From contig CAWGND010000008.1 in the NCBI GenBank assembly GCA_963823845.1, positions 744,001 to 808,000 on the forward strand: DNA of 64,000 nucleotides, read 5' to 3'. The notes under the pieces were generated by a model, which saw only the letters and a list, made by a program, of their open reading frames with translations, was not told the DNA's origin and searched no databases. Source of the stretch: Alloacidobacterium sp963823845 (lineage in GTDB: Bacteria > Acidobacteriota > Terriglobia > Terriglobales > Acidobacteriaceae). Position 1 is the first letter of the stretch. Every line of letters starts with the position of its first letter. Below, piece after piece: positions 38,036 to 47,064 of this stretch. The translations under genes and the position numbers were made by a program.

Positions 38036-38491
38036 TCACTCTCCGCCAGCGGCGGGCGGATTAGGATGTGAGCCCTCACGCTGTTCCGTGAGCAAGCCAA
38101 CTTCTTCCACGCCAGTTGTTCGCACGGCATCGATGGCATCCATCAGCGTGCCATAGTGCGCCCGCGCGTCAGACCGGAAATAGACCATTTTGTTCGTCTT
38201 GTTCTGCAGCATATCGCTGACTTTGGGGCCAAGGTCCGCAAGTGAAACCTGATCCTGTCCCAGAAAGATCTTGCCGTCGCGAGTCACTGCCACAACCACA
38301 GCATCTTCGTGGTCGGCGTCGGGCATCGCTGTCGGGTTATCCGTCTGCGCCAGCTGTACGTTCACCTTGTTCTGGAGCATGGGCGTGATGACCATGAAAA
38401 TGATCAGCAACACCAGCATGACGTCCACCATCGGCGTAACGTTGATGTTCGCGTTGACCTTGCTACCTTCGTCTCTCTTAGCTTGTGCCAT
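38036..38491 (-). CDS. exbD: ExbD/TolR-type biopolymer transport protein (first copy)
   Basis: 151 residues. Same layout as its neighbour: NANINVTPMVDVMLVLLIIF with the membrane Asp, a single helix, then a periplasmic domain (EDAVVVAVTRDGKIFLGQDQ) and a Pro/Gly tail. The gap to the next exbD is 47 bases, so they are co-transcribed. The two copies are alike in the helix and diverged in the periplasmic domain. Confidence 0.88.
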   Translation of the reverse strand: MAQAKRDEGSKVNANINVTPMVDVMLVLLIIFMVITPMLQNKVNVQLAQTDNPTAMPDADHEDAVVVAVTRDGKIFLGQDQVSLADLGPKVSDMLQNKTNKMVYFRSDARAHYGTLMDAIDAVRTTGVEEVGLLTEQREGSHPNPPAAGGE

Positions 38492-38646
38492 TCCAATGCT
38501 CCCCCCGATCGGATCTTAGACCGGGCTGCCAATCGGGCTTCCTCAAATGTTGCGGGCTCGGCCTGGAAAAACCGCCGGAGTGGGGCGTTTCAAGTTTCCC
38601 CCCACTCCAAACGCAGGATTCCCGCTGGTGAGTGCGCAAGCGCCGT

Positions 38647-39384
38647 CTAGCGGCGGGCACCCTGCTTGAGGAAGTAGTCGATCAGTTCACTCGAGGAGTT
38701 ATCCATCTCGACGTCGAAGGCTTCCACCTTATTGGTGAAGTAGTTGAACGTCATAACGGCCGGGATGGCGACCAGCAGACCGAACGCGGTGGTTACGAGC
38801 GCTTCCGAAATACCACCGGCGACTGCGCCGATACCCGAGGTCTTCTGCGTTGCGATCTGGCGGAACGCGTTCAAGATACCGACAACCGTTCCGAACAGTC
38901 CGATAAACGGAGCCGTCGAGCCGATCGTGGCCAGACCGCCAAGACCGCGCTTCAGCTTCGCGTGAACGATGGCTTCGGAGCGCTCAAGGGCGCGCTTCGA
39001 GGACTCGATCTGGTCTTCGGTGACTGCGCCGCCGCTGCCATAGTTGCGGAATTCCTGCAGCCCGGCAGTGACGACCTCAGCCAGGTGGGACTTCTTGTTG
39101 CGATCGGCGACCTTGATGGCCTCGTCCAGCTTGCCCTCTTTCAGGGCGCCTGCAACGCGCGGAGCGAACTCGCGCGACTGCTTGCGGGCTGCGCTGAAAT
39201 AGAGCCAGCGGTCGATGATCACAGCCAGGGACCAGATCGACATGATGAAGAGGATGATGACGACGCCCTTGGCCAGCGAGCCCATGTTGTTCCACAGATC
39301 GAGCGGGCTGAAGCCGACTGTCTGCTCCTGGAAAAAGGCTAGCGAAGTTGGGTGAATTGCTTGTGTTAGATGAGCGAGAATCAC
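38647..39384 (-). CDS. exbB: ExbB/TolQ-type proton channel subunit
   Basis: 245 residues with three helices: residues ~38-58 (GVVIILFIMSIWSLAVIIDR), ~150-175 (GLGGLATIGSTAPFIGLFGT, continuing VVGILNAF) and ~190-215 (GGISEALVTTAFGLLVAIPA). The MotA/TolQ/ExbB signature GLFGTVxGI is present. With ExbD it uses proton flow to energise TonB. Gap of 126 bases to the upstream tonB gene and 155 to exbD, larger than usual for one operon, but no terminator was seen between them. Confidence 0.9.
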   Translation of the reverse strand: MILAHLTQAIHPTSLAFFQEQTVGFSPLDLWNNMGSLAKGVVIILFIMSIWSLAVIIDRWLYFSAARKQSREFAPRVAGALKEGKLDEAIKVADRNKKSHLAEVVTAGLQEFRNYGSGGAVTEDQIESSKRALERSEAIVHAKLKRGLGGLATIGSTAPFIGLFGTVVGILNAFRQIATQKTSGIGAVAGGISEALVTTAFGLLVAIPAVMTFNYFTNKVEAFDVEMDNSSSELIDYFLKQGARR

Positions 39385-39510
39385 TTGAATCTTTCCTCCT
39401 GAGGAGTTTTCTTCTTTAGAAAAAACCTGCGCAAAATACCTGCGTGGCTGCCTGCGGTTTACCTCTCCGGCTTATGTCCTGCCGACGAGGCCGGATGATG
39501 ATACGCGCCA

Positions 39511-40242
39511 TCAACCGCCGAGGTTGAAGACCACGTTGACCTGCGTTTCCACCTCTACCGGATCGCCATTGAGCAGGTAGGGCTTATACCGCCAGGACCT
39601 CACCGCATCCATGGCCGCCTGCTGCAACATTGGCGGGCCACTGACTACGTGAAGATTTTCGATTGTGCCGGCCTTGGAAATCGTCGCCTGCAAAATCACC
39701 GTTCCCTGAATGCGGGCCGCCTTGGCGATGGCCGGATACTGCGGCATCGTCTTCACCAGCAGGTTGCCCTGCATCACGCCCGAGGACACGGCGATCTTCT
39801 TCGGCGCAGCAGCCTTCACGACTGGAGCCGGTCCGTTGCCGATACCGCCGAGCACTCCGCCAAGTACGCCGCCTGCGGCGCCGCCGCCCATGCCTTCCAT
39901 TCCGGCGACGCCGGCGGCACTGGGTGCGGCTTCTTCTTTAACCATCTTGATGTCTTTGGGAATCTTTGTCGGGGCAGTCAGCTGGTTGTTCAGCATCTCG
40001 GAAACAACCTTCTGCACATGGACAGGCGCTTGTGGCGGTGGAGGTGGAGGGGGCGGGGGCGGCGGGGGTGGAGCAACCAGCAGAGTTGCCATCGCCGCTT
40101 TCGGCAGCGCCTCCGGATAAATCAGCGGGACCAAAATCATTGCAGCGAGAATCGAACCGTTGAGCACGAAACCGATAATCGTAAAATATTTGCTCTTGGT
40201 CTTGATCTGGCCGCCTGACTCCATTAAGGCATCTTCAAACAT
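39511..40242 (-). CDS. tonB: Energy transducer TonB
   Basis: 243 residues. N-terminal helix (YFTIIGFVLNGSILAAMILV), a run of 13 consecutive prolines (residues ~57-69), a Gly/Ala-rich flexible spacer (GGGAAGGVLGGVLGGIGNGP) and the C-terminal TonB domain (LVKTMPQYPAIAKAARIQGT and on to SWRYKPYLLNGDPVEVETQV). The TonB box-binding domain docks outer-membrane receptors such as the one at 31-33.7 kb. First gene of tonB-exbB-exbD-exbD. The polyproline run is GC-rich and may slow translation without EF-P. Confidence 0.9.
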   Translation of the reverse strand: MFEDALMESGGQIKTKSKYFTIIGFVLNGSILAAMILVPLIYPEALPKAAMATLLVAPPPPPPPPPPPPPQAPVHVQKVVSEMLNNQLTAPTKIPKDIKMVKEEAAPSAAGVAGMEGMGGGAAGGVLGGVLGGIGNGPAPVVKAAAPKKIAVSSGVMQGNLLVKTMPQYPAIAKAARIQGTVILQATISKAGTIENLHVVSGPPMLQQAAMDAVRSWRYKPYLLNGDPVEVETQVNVVFNLGG

Positions 40243-40347
40243 ACCCTACCTCTTCCAAGCAGAACTTGTTACCACCTATAGACACCACCTGGGTGTTCGT
40301 TTGTTCCCGGTTGCCCGGCCTTTTTTTAGAGCAGGTCAGAAGGGCTG

Positions 40348-40383
40348 AAAAAAGCCGAGTGGAAAAGCTATATCACACTCGGC
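40348..40383 (-). terminator. Terminator downstream of secF
   Basis: Perfect 8-base stem GCCGAGTG (40354-40361) / CACTCGGC (40376-40383) and six T on the minus strand just after. It follows the restored secF stop at 40399 by 15 bases and also separates that operon from tonB. Confidence 0.75.
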
Positions 40384-40398
40384 CTAGTTCTGGAAACG

Positions 40399-41602
40399 CT
40401 ACACTCGCGCTTTTTTCGCTGCGGGCAAAGTCGCCGCTTTGCCCCGGCCCTGCCGCCATTCCTGATAAGCCACTAGCATCGGCGCCGCCACGGCGATCGA
40501 CGAGTAGGTGCCGATCAAAATGCCGACTACCAGCGCAAACGAGAAGTCATGAAGCACTTCGCCGCCGAAGACGATAGAGCGAAAGCACAGTCAGGAAGGT
40601 CAGGCCAGAGGTCAGGACCGTCCGGCTCAGCGTCTGGTTAATGCTGCGATTGACGATATCGGCCATCGGTTCACGCCGCGTCAGCCGCAGATTTTCGCGG
40701 ATTCGGTCAAAAACGACGATTGTGTCGTTCATCGAATAGCCGACCAGCGTCAAGATGGCCGCAATCACCGTCAGCGATATTTCCTTATTGGTGAGGCTGA
40801 ACGCCCCAACAGTAATCAGCGTATCGTGAAAAACGGCAACCACCGCCGCTACTCCATATATCAGCTCAAAGCGGAACCAGAGATACACCAGCATCCCAGC
40901 CAGTGAATACAGGGTTGCCAGCAATGCCTGCTTCTTCAGCTGCGCTCCCACTTGCGGGCCAACGATTTCGACGTTGCGAATGGCAAAGCCGGAGAGATAC
41001 GTATTCTGCTTCAGCTCAGCCAGCACTGCCGGCGTTGTCACACCGCGAAGATTGTCGATGGAATCAATCAGTCCACTGCGCGTATTGCGATAACCCAGAA
41101 TCGCCTCTGCCTGCTGGTCATAGTGCTGCTGCGACGTGTCGCTCGAACCAAGGCGCTCCGGGTCCTTCTGCGCCAGCCAACCAGCCAGCGTCCCCTGGCC
41201 CACGTTGTCGAGATCGAGCTTGCCCTGGTTCGCTCCGCCGTCGGGCGCATAGTTGGTCTCGAGCGTCTGCAGGATGGCCGCGCGTCCCTGATCGAGCGAC
41301 GCCTCGCTCGTCTGGCTCTGCGCCAGCGAAACGATCACCTCATGATTCGCTGCCGGCCCGAAGGTTTGGATCCGAGCATCTTTGAGACCCGCCTTATCGG
41401 CCGCGGAACGGATCCGGTCCGCATCCGGCTGCTGGTCAAACTTGACCCGCACCACCGTGCCGCCGCGGAAGTCTACATCCTGCGGCAACCCGTGCCAGAA
41501 AAGCAGCGAGAGCACGCCCGCCACACTGAAAATCAGCGAAAATCCGAGGAAATACCACTTCTTCCCCAGCCAGTCGATTTTTACCTCACGAAACAGTTCC
41601 AC
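40399..41602 (-). CDS. secF: SecF protein-export membrane protein, with a frameshift near 40573
   Basis: The frame from ATG 41602 encodes the SecF fold: N-terminal helix (YFLGFSLIFSVAGVLSLLFW), the SecF signature DVDFRGGTVVRVKF, a periplasmic domain of unusual length, and helices with TLVGYSMNDTIVVFDRIREN, a SecD/SecF hallmark. It stops early at 40547 (SLYRLRRRSAS). One base later another frame reads VFGGEVLHDFSFALVVGILI then GTYSSIAVAAPMLVAYQEWR and stops at 40399, the normal SecF C-terminus. One extra C on the coding strand (TATCGTC) explains it. With SecD and YajC it drives late protein translocation. As SecDF is important for export, an assembly error is more likely than loss. Confidence 0.88.
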
Positions 41603-41642
41603 GGATTCCGCCTGCTCCTAAATTTCTTTTTGCTATCCCCTC

Positions 41643-41695
41643 AGAATTGTCATCCTGAGCGGAGCGCCGAAGGCGCGTAGTCGAAGAACCTGCAG
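41643..41695. repeat. Dispersed 'GTCATCCTGAGCGGAGCG'-type intergenic repeat
   Basis: Between secF and secD, TGTCATCCTGAGCGGAGC and GTCGAAGAACCTGCAG match a short dispersed repeat commonly seen between genes in Acidobacteriota and some other phyla (recognised from memory). It lies in a 125-base gap and may form a weak stem. Not a gene; no other copy was noticed in the window. Confidence 0.55.
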
Positions 41696-41727
41696 TTTGC
41701 TCGCGCCACCGCAGCTCTCGACAAAAC

Positions 41728-43344
41728 CTAAATCGACAACGCTTCGCCGCGCTGCTTCTTGTTCAAATGCGACTCGAAGATCACGCGCGACACAAACACA
41801 GCCGTAAACAAATTTGCCAACAGACCGAAAGTCAGCGTCACGGCAAAGCCGCGCACCGGTCCAGTCCCGAAAATAAACAGGATTGCCGCCGACACGATCG
41901 TCGTCACGTGCGTATCGATGATCGTCGTCCACGCATGCGCGAATCCCTGATCGACCGCAGCCGCAGGCGACTTGCCCGCGCGCAACTCTTCGCGGATGCG
42001 TTCAAAGATCAGCACGTTCGAGTCGACGCCCATACCAATCGTCAGAATCACGCCGGCAATACCCGGCAGCGTCAGGACCGATCCCGTGAAGCCCATGAAT
42101 CCGAGCAGAATCACCAGGTTCAAGAAGAGGGCCAGATCGGCGTTGATGCCAGCGCCGCGATAGTAGAAGAGCATGAAGATCATCACCGCCAGCATGCCGA
42201 CAACCGATGCGAGCACGCCTTGCCGGATCGAATCCGCGCCGAGCGATGGCCCCACGGTGCTTTCCTGCAAGTAGTGAATCGAGGCGGGCAGAGCGCCCGT
42301 GCGCAGCAGCATCGAGAGATCTTTTGCCTGCTGCTCGTTGATGCCGCCGCCGGAGATCGTACCGGTATCGCGAATCTGGTCGCGAATCGTCGCCACTTCC
42401 TGAATCTTGTTATCGAGCACGATGCAAAGCGACTTGCCCTTGTTCGCAGCCGTGAAGTCGGCAAAATGATTGCCCGCCGCGGTCGTCAGGTAGAAAACAA
42501 CTTCCGGCTCGTTGGTGTTCTGGTTGCGGTTCGCCTGCGCATCGCGGATGTCCGTCCCGGCAACTTCCGCCGCACGCTTGATCTGGTAAAGCTGGTTGCC
42601 GCTGCCCGGCGCAGATGCGCCCGGAGCGGTATGCAGCAGCAGAGAGTCATAGGGAACCGCCCCGCCCAACGCCTGCAACGCTGCCTGCTCATCAGGCCAT
42701 GGACCACCCTGAACCTCGTGAATTTCGAGACGCGCCGTCGACTGGATCACATCCTTCACGCGTCCCGGATCATCCACGCCCGGAAGTTCCACCAGGATCT
42801 GGTCGCTGCCCAGGTTGTACTCCTGAATGACCGGCTCGCTCACACCCAGCGAATCCACGCGTTGGCGGATGACCTCAATGGAATGCTCCATCGTGCTCTT
42901 CTTCAGGTCGGCCACCGTACTCGGTTTCATCGTCAGCGAAAACGTATTGTTCGCGCCCGAGGTGATGTCGTACTGGTTGCCATAGCGCTGGTTCAGCACG
43001 GTCCGAATGTCGCCGGCGCGGTCAGCCGGAGCGCCCGCAATCAGGATCGTCTCCGGGTGCGCGGAATCGGGAATTACCGAACCGACCGTGATGCCGTTCT
43101 GCTGGAGATCCGTCTGAATATGAGCGGCGTCGTTGGTGGTCTGCGCACCGACGGCTTCGTCCACCATCACCTGCAGAATCAGGTGCGTGCCGCCCTTAAG
43201 GTCCAGGCCAAGGTGAATGTTGTCAAGGACTGCCTGCTTGAACGCTGTTCCGCTCAGACCTTTGGGAATGCGGAAGATGCCGAAGATGAAGACGATCAGC
43301 ACCGCGATAATCAGAATGGTTTTTTGAGTGAGGTTCTTACGCAT
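41728..43344 (-). CDS. secD: SecD protein-export membrane protein
   Basis: 538 residues. N-terminal helix (TILIIAVLIVFIFGIFRIPK), the SecD motif HLGLDLKGGTHLILQVMVDE, a large periplasmic P1 domain with SIEVIRQRVDSLGVSEPVIQ, and six C-terminal helices with GIAGVILTIGMGVDSNVLIF then ERIREELRAGKS. It links proton flow to the last step of Sec translocation with SecF. Start ATG 43342-43344, 24 bases after yajC; the secF gene follows after a 125-base gap containing the dispersed repeat. Confidence 0.93.
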   Translation of the reverse strand: MRKNLTQKTILIIAVLIVFIFGIFRIPKGLSGTAFKQAVLDNIHLGLDLKGGTHLILQVMVDEAVGAQTTNDAAHIQTDLQQNGITVGSVIPDSAHPETILIAGAPADRAGDIRTVLNQRYGNQYDITSGANNTFSLTMKPSTVADLKKSTMEHSIEVIRQRVDSLGVSEPVIQEYNLGSDQILVELPGVDDPGRVKDVIQSTARLEIHEVQGGPWPDEQAALQALGGAVPYDSLLLHTAPGASAPGSGNQLYQIKRAAEVAGTDIRDAQANRNQNTNEPEVVFYLTTAAGNHFADFTAANKGKSLCIVLDNKIQEVATIRDQIRDTGTISGGGINEQQAKDLSMLLRTGALPASIHYLQESTVGPSLGADSIRQGVLASVVGMLAVMIFMLFYYRGAGINADLALFLNLVILLGFMGFTGSVLTLPGIAGVILTIGMGVDSNVLIFERIREELRAGKSPAAAVDQGFAHAWTTIIDTHVTTIVSAAILFIFGTGPVRGFAVTLTFGLLANLFTAVFVSRVIFESHLNKKQRGEALSI

Positions 43345-43368
43345 GGGAATTCAAATCGTGAGCAGGCG

Positions 43369-43677
43369 CTACTTTGCGGCCTCGTCTGTAGTTACGGAAG
43401 CGATGGCGCTCTTTACCACTTCCAGCTTGATGTTGTCCGGCGGCACGCGCAACTGAATCGCATCTTCCTTAATCGACATGATGACGCCGCGAATTCCGCC
43501 CGTCGTCGTGACCTTGTCGCCCGGCTTCAGATCACTGAGCATCTGCTGCCACTGCTTCTGCTTGTTCTGGTTGGGCCGGATCAGCAGCAGATAGAAAACC
43601 GCAATAATGACCACGAAGGGCAGAAATGAAACCAGGCCCGGAGGAAGCGTGCCGGCGAGCAGTAATGTTGCGTTCAA
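43369..43677 (-). CDS. yajC: YajC, SecDF accessory subunit
   Basis: 102 residues. One helix (FLPFVVIIAVFYLLLIRPNQ) ending in the YajC signature FYLLLIRPNQNKQKQWQQML, then DLKPGDKVTTTGGIRGVIMS, the KPGDxVxTxGGxxG motif of the family. First gene of yajC-secD-secF. A 7-base hairpin (43766-43784) lies about 90 bases upstream in the leader. Inner-membrane component of the translocon supercomplex. Confidence 0.93.
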   Translation of the reverse strand: MNATLLLAGTLPPGLVSFLPFVVIIAVFYLLLIRPNQNKQKQWQQMLSDLKPGDKVTTTGGIRGVIMSIKEDAIQLRVPPDNIKLEVVKSAIASVTTDEAAK

Positions 43678-44013
43678 CGTGCAGTCCTTTTCCTTGCGCA
43701 GCTTTACGCGCCTCGCGCAAGGAGCAAATAGTTTGTATCCGCGGAAGGGATTTGGACAGCGCCAACGTCCTCATTTAGAGGACGGCTGCGATTTCCTTCA
43801 GGAACACAGTCCCGACTTCTGTCTCAGCTTGTCGCCGCAGCCATTTTTCAGGCACACAAAAGACAGGTCAGCCGTGGCAGAAGGGTCCTAGCTTCTTAGC
43901 TTTTCAGCAGCGGATGGATTATGTCAAGGTTGGGGACTGTCACATTCAGGCCTGGGACTCAAATTACTTGAGAATTCGTCGGCTTTGCGCCAGGCGGTGA
44001 TATGCTTCCGCGC

Positions 44014-44519
44014 ATGGCTGAATTCCCCGTGAATCCGACGCGTTTCGATCCCTATAAGAATTTCAAGTTTCGCCTGAAATTGGACGGCAAATACGTTGCC
44101 GGTGTCTCCAAGGTCAGCGGACTTAGGCGCACGACCGAAGTAGTCGAGCACCGCGAAGGCGGCGACCCCAGCAGCAGCCGGAAATCGCCCGGACTCACCG
44201 AGTTCGCGCCCATCGTGCTTGAACGCGGCCTCATCCAGGACCACGCATTCGAGCAATGAGCGAACCTAGTATGGCAGTTGGGCGCCGGACTCGGCTCCGA
44301 AGTCGCGCTCAAAGAATTCCGCAAAGACATAATCCTTGAGCTCTACAACGAAGCTGGCCAGCTCGTTTACGCCTCAAAGTCTTCCGCTGCTGACCCTCTG
44401 AATACCAGGCGCTGCCCGATCTCGATTCCGACGCAAACGCGGTCGCCATTGAGCACCTGAAACTAGAAAACGAGGGATGGGAACGCGATACCTCTGTCGT
44501 TGAGCCGGTGGAACCATAA
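44014..44519 (+). pseudogene. Contractile phage-tail tube (T4 gp19-like) protein, decayed
   Basis: ATG 44014 begins MAEFPVNPTRFDPYKNFKFR then SKVSGLRRTTEVVEHREGGD, the conserved N-terminus of gp19-family tail-tube proteins (pfam06841/TIGR02241). A TGA at 44257 replaces the expected Trp in HAFEQ(W)ANLVWQLG; the same frame continues GAGLGSEVALKEFRKDIILE, LYNEAGQLV, then a frameshift near 44390 moves the rest (EYQALPDLDSDANAVAIEHL, KLENEGWERDTSVVEPVEP) to another frame, ending TAA 44517-44519. Joined, it is a ~160-residue complete tube protein. These proteins occur in contractile injection systems and prophages; no sheath, baseplate or other tail gene is nearby, so this is an orphan relic. Confidence 0.82.
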
Positions 44520-44930
44520 GATTATCGGCTTGTCAGTCGATTACCTCAACTTACTTACGACGGGCAAGTCAAGATTATCCCCGGCCACTGCGTCCATTCG
44601 CCGAACCAGACCGTCCTACTAGCAAGTGAGCGGATGCGCTCCGGGTTCGCCTTGGTTCTCCATTCTGCTGAAGCAAATCCGGAGCGCAGCTTACTCCATG
44701 TATCCTGTTTCAAACCTACAGTCCGGCGGTTCCCATACTCAATCTGCTTGTAAACGAAAGGGTCTCCCGCGCCACCGTTTCCACGCTCGATGTGTACCTG
44801 CCTGTTGTTCGCGATCAGCTTGGAATAGAATTCCAGAGCAGGTTCCCCTGTCACGACGGCGACAAGCGCCTCTCACGGATCTTCCCCCGGTAAGTTAAAG
44901 GAACACCGAAGGGTTTCGGAGGATTTCAAT
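44520..44930. other. 411-base stretch without recognised genes, between two pseudogenes
   Basis: A minus-strand open frame (44555-44854) encodes 99 residues with no ribosome site or known motif. The plus-strand frames are also undistinguished. The region lies in the decayed patch and is probably residue of the same loss. Confidence 0.4.
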
Positions 44931-44932
44931 CT

Positions 44933-45642
44933 ATGAATGCACCTTCTTTGACATGGACTGATACTGGCCTCGAAGTCACCGACATCGATCGTGATGCAGT
45001 ATTTGCGACAAGGCGTGTCTATGACCGCGACGTCGCCGCCCAGATGGAAAGGGCTGCAGCGTATCGCCCATGCCTTTGTCGAAGATCCCGAGACAATCCT
45101 GCAGGAATTGGTGAAGGCCGCCGTCGAGCTCTGCGGCGCGGACAGCGCTGGCATCAGCATCGAGAAAGAAGATGGGAGCGACAAGGATTTCTACCACTGG
45201 GTCGCGTCGGGCAGCGTTTTTTGGTCTGATGGGCATTGAGGCTCCTCTCGTGACCGACGGCATTCTGCTTCCATGGCAGGTGGATTAGACGCGGGGAACC
45301 ATCTTCATCATGGCCCACGGCCGAACAAAGCGTTCGACCAGGACGACTGCCGCATGATGCGGATGCTCGCCGATTTTGCTGCCATGGGCGTAAGACAACA
45401 AAGACAGCAAAAAATGCTGGTGGAGCACGCGAGCGCAGCCGCCGCTGCCGACATGGCAAACGATCTGGCGCACAAGATCAATAATCCCCTGCAGAGCCTG
45501 ACCAACATCCTATTATTTGGCGGCTGAAGGTCACAGCGGCAAGGACGCGATGGCCGTGGGACGGCAAGCGTTCGCTGATCTGGAAAAGTTATCGGCTCTG
45601 GTAAAGAAACTGCTGGGCCTGCGCTATTCAAAGACCGAATAA
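44933..45642 (+). pseudogene. GAF-domain histidine kinase remnant, multiply frameshifted
   Basis: ATG 44933 has GGAGG ~10 bases upstream and reads MNAPSLTWTDTGLEVTD, then frames change. From ~45040 GLQRIAHAFVEDPETILQEL and VKAAVELCGADSAGISIEKE form a GAF domain, cut at FYHWVASGSVFW. MGIEAPLVTDGILLPWQVD, NKAFDQDDCRMMRMLADFAA and MGVRQQRQQKMLVEHASAAA follow in other frames, then the phospho-acceptor helix LAHKINNPLQSLTN and FADLEKLSALVKKLLGLRY to TAA 45640-45642. The HATPase domain is absent. At least three shifts plus a deletion of part of the GAF domain are needed, so this is true decay, not a sequencing error. Confidence 0.75.
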
Positions 45643-45652
45643 CTGACTGCTT

Positions 45653-45859
45653 TCACGAGTGCACCGCTGGAGCGCCTTGTTTCTTATGACGGCTAATGCG
45701 AATGCAGCATTGCACCACCCACACTAGCACCATCGCAATCACGGCAAGCAGGCACGTCATTTCCTCTGACGGCGACCCCGGCACCATGTAGTCAGCGATC
45801 TCATACAAGACCAGGGTAAGAGCGATACTGCACACAAGGAAAATGGCTACATTCTTCAT
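45653..45859 (-). CDS. Small two-helix membrane protein
   Basis: 68 residues: helix 1 MKNVAIFLVCSIALTLVLYE, helix 2 (MTCLLAVIAMVLVWVVQCCI), then a basic tail RISRHKKQGAPAVHS. The start lacks a clear strong ribosome site. It is convergent with the GAF kinase remnant. No family recognised; could be spurious but the hydrophobic pattern and positive-inside tail look real. Confidence 0.45.
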   Translation of the reverse strand: MKNVAIFLVCSIALTLVLYEIADYMVPGSPSEEMTCLLAVIAMVLVWVVQCCIRISRHKKQGAPAVHS

Positions 45860-46038
45860 CGCCCGCTCCAGGCTGCTTCGCGAAAACGAAAGAATCAGGA
45901 CTCACCAAGAGTAGACGGCAGCATACGCCCGCAAGACGCGGATTGGGAAGCGTTCTCTCTAAATCCACGAAAAATTCATCTGTGTGGGATGGCTTGAGGC
46001 CGGGTCACTGATACTGGAAGCGTGGGCGTCGGCTGCCG

Positions 46039-46644
46039 TCAATATGGGTTCGCATACGGACGCAGCTGATCGACAACGACTTCAAGCGGCGCCGCCTCGC
46101 CCGCCTGCACCTTCAGCTGCGGATTGTTCACAATCGGCACCAGCACCACGCGCGTTTCCATATGCCGCCCGACAAAATACATGTTGAACGCCGGAATCCG
46201 TACCGCGAATTCTGCTGCACTCCGCCGGTATTGGGCAAGCCGCTTCACAATGTCGGCATGGCCGAAGCTCGAAGACTCGTAACCCTGCTCTTTGCGAACA
46301 ATCGTCACTCCGGTGCGGACGCTGCCGCCTACGATCACGGGGTAAATCGTCTCGGCGCTGGGGGTCAGCAGGCTCTTCGGGTCCTGGCCCGTCTGGTAGC
46401 TCTTCAACTTTTCCAGACTTATGTTGTAGACCTCGATCGGCTGCCCAAGCTGCGCCTGCCGCACTTCGTCGATGGACTGAAATCCCAGGCTCTTGTAATT
46501 CTGTCCGTCGACCAGCTTTTGCAACATGCTTATGGCACTGGTTGCCGCCTCCTGCCGCTGCTGGGCGGGAAGCTTCGACTCGTTCTTCGGCCGCGAACAT
46601 CCGATCATCAGGAAGACGCAGAACGACAAGAAAATTGATCGCAT
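46039..46644 (-). CDS. Putative lipoprotein, function unknown
   Basis: 201 residues from ATG 46644. Leader RSIFLSFCVFLMIGC with lipobox MIGC, then a charged N-terminal region (SRPKNESKLPAQQRQEAATS) and a compact domain with YNISLEKLKSYQTGQDPKSL, then TIYPVIVGGSVRTGVTIVRK and a C-terminal VVLVPIVNNPQLKVQAGEAA. The longer frame (to 46749) would place the lipobox ~50 residues in and is rejected. No family recognised. It stands alone; downstream lies the small membrane protein. Confidence 0.6.
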   Translation of the reverse strand: MRSIFLSFCVFLMIGCSRPKNESKLPAQQRQEAATSAISMLQKLVDGQNYKSLGFQSIDEVRQAQLGQPIEVYNISLEKLKSYQTGQDPKSLLTPSAETIYPVIVGGSVRTGVTIVRKEQGYESSSFGHADIVKRLAQYRRSAAEFAVRIPAFNMYFVGRHMETRVVLVPIVNNPQLKVQAGEAAPLEVVVDQLRPYANPY

Positions 46645-47064
46645 ACTACGTCGAATCGGCTGGAAAATGGCCCTCGTCCCGGCGCGTGCGGACAGACCTC
46701 TTTCCGCTTTGCGCAAATTTGCTGAGCAATGGTGACGGCGCGGGCGCAAACGTTTCAGATGAAGCAGCGAGCAGGCGAGAGAGTCGGAAGCGATCTTTCA
46801 GGTTCCCGATCGTGCGTGATACGCTGGTCGCCAGAGTCCGGAGAATCTGTATCACATCATTTCCATTCGCTATCTCATCGCGCTTCACTTTCATCCCACC
46901 AACGGTTATCCCAAAGTCAAGGTGACCCATGGCGCGTTCTGGGATCCGTTCCCACTGAACGACCGCTGACACCGGCTCAACCGCGAAGCCATGCGCCGTA
47001 GTCGCATTCCGTCCGGTTAAAATCGACCACCAGCTCTTCGCGACAGGCTACTATCGGGTCAGCG
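46645..47064. other. 420-base intergenic region, no gene recognised
   Basis: Divergent promoters for the lipoprotein gene (minus) and the large membrane protein (plus) must lie here. Small open frames on both strands (for example 46646-46972 minus) have no motif or ribosome site. No repeat or strong hairpin was noticed. Confidence 0.45.

Noticed and set aside
41767..43629. 620-codon plus-strand open frame covering secD and yajC
   Set aside because: It is exactly antisense to secD/yajC, is rich in R, H and Q as antisense GC-rich frames are, and has no motif.
43766..43784. 7-base hairpin in the yajC leader as a riboswitch
   Set aside because: A single small stem is not enough for any known riboswitch; no conserved aptamer sequence was seen.
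44555..44854. 99-codon minus-strand open frame as a gene in the decayed zone
   Set aside because: No ribosome site or known motif; it lies between two pseudogenes and is probably chance.
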